64,000 nucleotides of DNA, taken from NCBI GenBank assembly GCA_017395685.1, contig JAFQOD010000023.1, forward strand, positions 19,370 to 83,369, given 5' to 3'. Every line of letters starts with the position of its first letter. Position 1 is the stretch's first letter. The notes under the pieces are model-generated. The model had not been told where the DNA came from, searched no databases, and saw only the letters and a list, made by a program, of their open reading frames with translations. Source of the DNA: Clostridia bacterium (GTDB lineage Bacteria; Bacillota; Clostridia; Christensenellales; Aristaeellaceae). Position numbers and translations under genes: made by a program. This document shows positions 63,841-64,000 of this stretch, piece after piece.

Positions 63841-63857
63841 AAAAAAGCCGCCCTGCA
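63841..63857 (+). other. Left half of a terminator cut by the IS element
   Basis: AAAAAAGCCGCCCTGCA looks like one arm of a terminator for the symporter gene, but no partner arm follows. The IS end begins four bases later. The missing arm (TGCAGGGCGGCTTTTTT) is expected beyond the right edge. Confidence 0.5.
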
Positions 63858-63860
63858 TTA

Positions 63861-64000
63861 TGAACTGCCCCAGAATATACGGACTGCACAAAAAAGCCCC
63901 TGAGTAGGAGAAGTGCTTACCTGGCGTGCCGAAGCGAGAGAGGAGGCACGCCAGTTTTTAGCTGGATGCGCTCATGATTGTAAAAATGGATGTATCTATC
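63861..64000 (-). mobile_element. End of an IS3-family insertion sequence (partial)
   Basis: The transposase coding end is followed by an IS3-like terminal sequence that starts TGAACTGCCCC (63861) and continues AGAATATACGGACTGCAC, matching the TG-starting inverted ends of this family. The element continues past the right edge, so its other end and target duplication cannot be seen. Confidence 0.75.
63917..64000 (-). CDS. IS3-family transposase, C-terminal end
   Basis: The last 27 codons and stop of a DDE (rve) transposase running in from the right. The peptide RYIHFYNHERIQLKTGVPPL is a near-universal C-terminal signature of IS3-family OrfB. The stop is TAA at 63919-63917. The catalytic part lies outside the window. 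Confidence 0.85.
   Translation of the reverse strand, partial: DRYIHFYNHERIQLKTGVPPLSLRHAR

Overview
The window looks like a chromosomal segment of a Gram-positive, probably gut- or rumen-type member of the Clostridia (Bacillota). The evidence is strong AAGGAGG-type ribosome sites, many TTGACA-N17-TATAAT promoters, a T-box, SAM-I and Mn2+ riboswitches, PcrA, NAD-dependent ligase, YerC, Lgt, and a rich plant-glycan gene set. I cannot place it more finely. It is moderately GC-rich, and its secreted proteins share one style of signal peptide (a Leu/Ala core ending in 'ALA-E').

Layout. 1-3.2 kb: a MetNIQ-type methionine/cystine importer behind a consensus promoter, a Cys- and Met-rich 23-codon leader ORF and an intrinsic terminator, i.e. 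a likely attenuator. 3.2-11.4 kb (minus strand): HAD phosphatase, RluD-family pseudouridine synthase, an unknown protein, LigA, PcrA, YerC and a methyltransferase. 11.5-14.6 kb (minus): SAM-I riboswitch-metK, then glpK. 14.7-20.6 kb (plus): an unknown secreted protein and a small partner, then a T-box operon (aminotransferase, GNAT, tyrS, yigZ). 20.6-28.5 kb: a Crp-family regulator, a small DUF4190 membrane protein behind a structured 5' leader, lgt, an rRNA methyltransferase, a nucleoside hydrolase, a PrsA-like foldase, tadA, a nitroreductase, TraX and a small unknown. 28.5-31.5 kb: a P-type Ca/Mn ATPase behind a yybP-ykoY (Mn2+) riboswitch with an overlapping terminator.

From 31.6 kb to the end the segment is devoted to sugar and glycan use. 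A Gfo/Idh/MocA oxidoreductase is followed by a six-gene minus-strand operon (FGGY kinase, class II aldolase, SDR, D-2-hydroxyacid dehydrogenase, GH127-type glycosidase, SDR) that diverges from a DeoR-family regulator. Next comes a long minus-strand run: D-lyxose/mannose isomerase, GH38 alpha-mannosidase, and two complete sets of CUT1 sugar-importer permeases and binding proteins. Between these sets lie a DUF5696 protein and an NHL-repeat/YIP1 membrane protein, and one binding protein is fused to duplicated N-terminal beta-sandwich modules. Diverging from it is a compact beta-mannan operon: CE2 acetyl esterase, cellobiose/mannobiose 2-epimerase, GH130_1 mannosylglucose phosphorylase, GH5_4 endoglycanase and GH130_2 mannooligosaccharide phosphorylase. 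A DAACS symporter and the end of an IS3-family element close the window.

How it may work together (inference): a secreted endoglycanase cuts mannan or glucomannan, the CUT1 importers bring in oligosaccharides, the esterase removes acetyl groups, and the epimerase and phosphorylases yield mannose 1-phosphate and glucose. GH38 and the isomerase would handle alpha-mannosides and free mannose. No ATPase for the CUT1 importers lies in the window, so a shared MsmX-type ATPase elsewhere is expected. The least understood parts are the Cys/Met leader ORF, the DUF4190 leader RNA, and the importer cluster with its NHL-YIP1 and DUF5696 accessory proteins.
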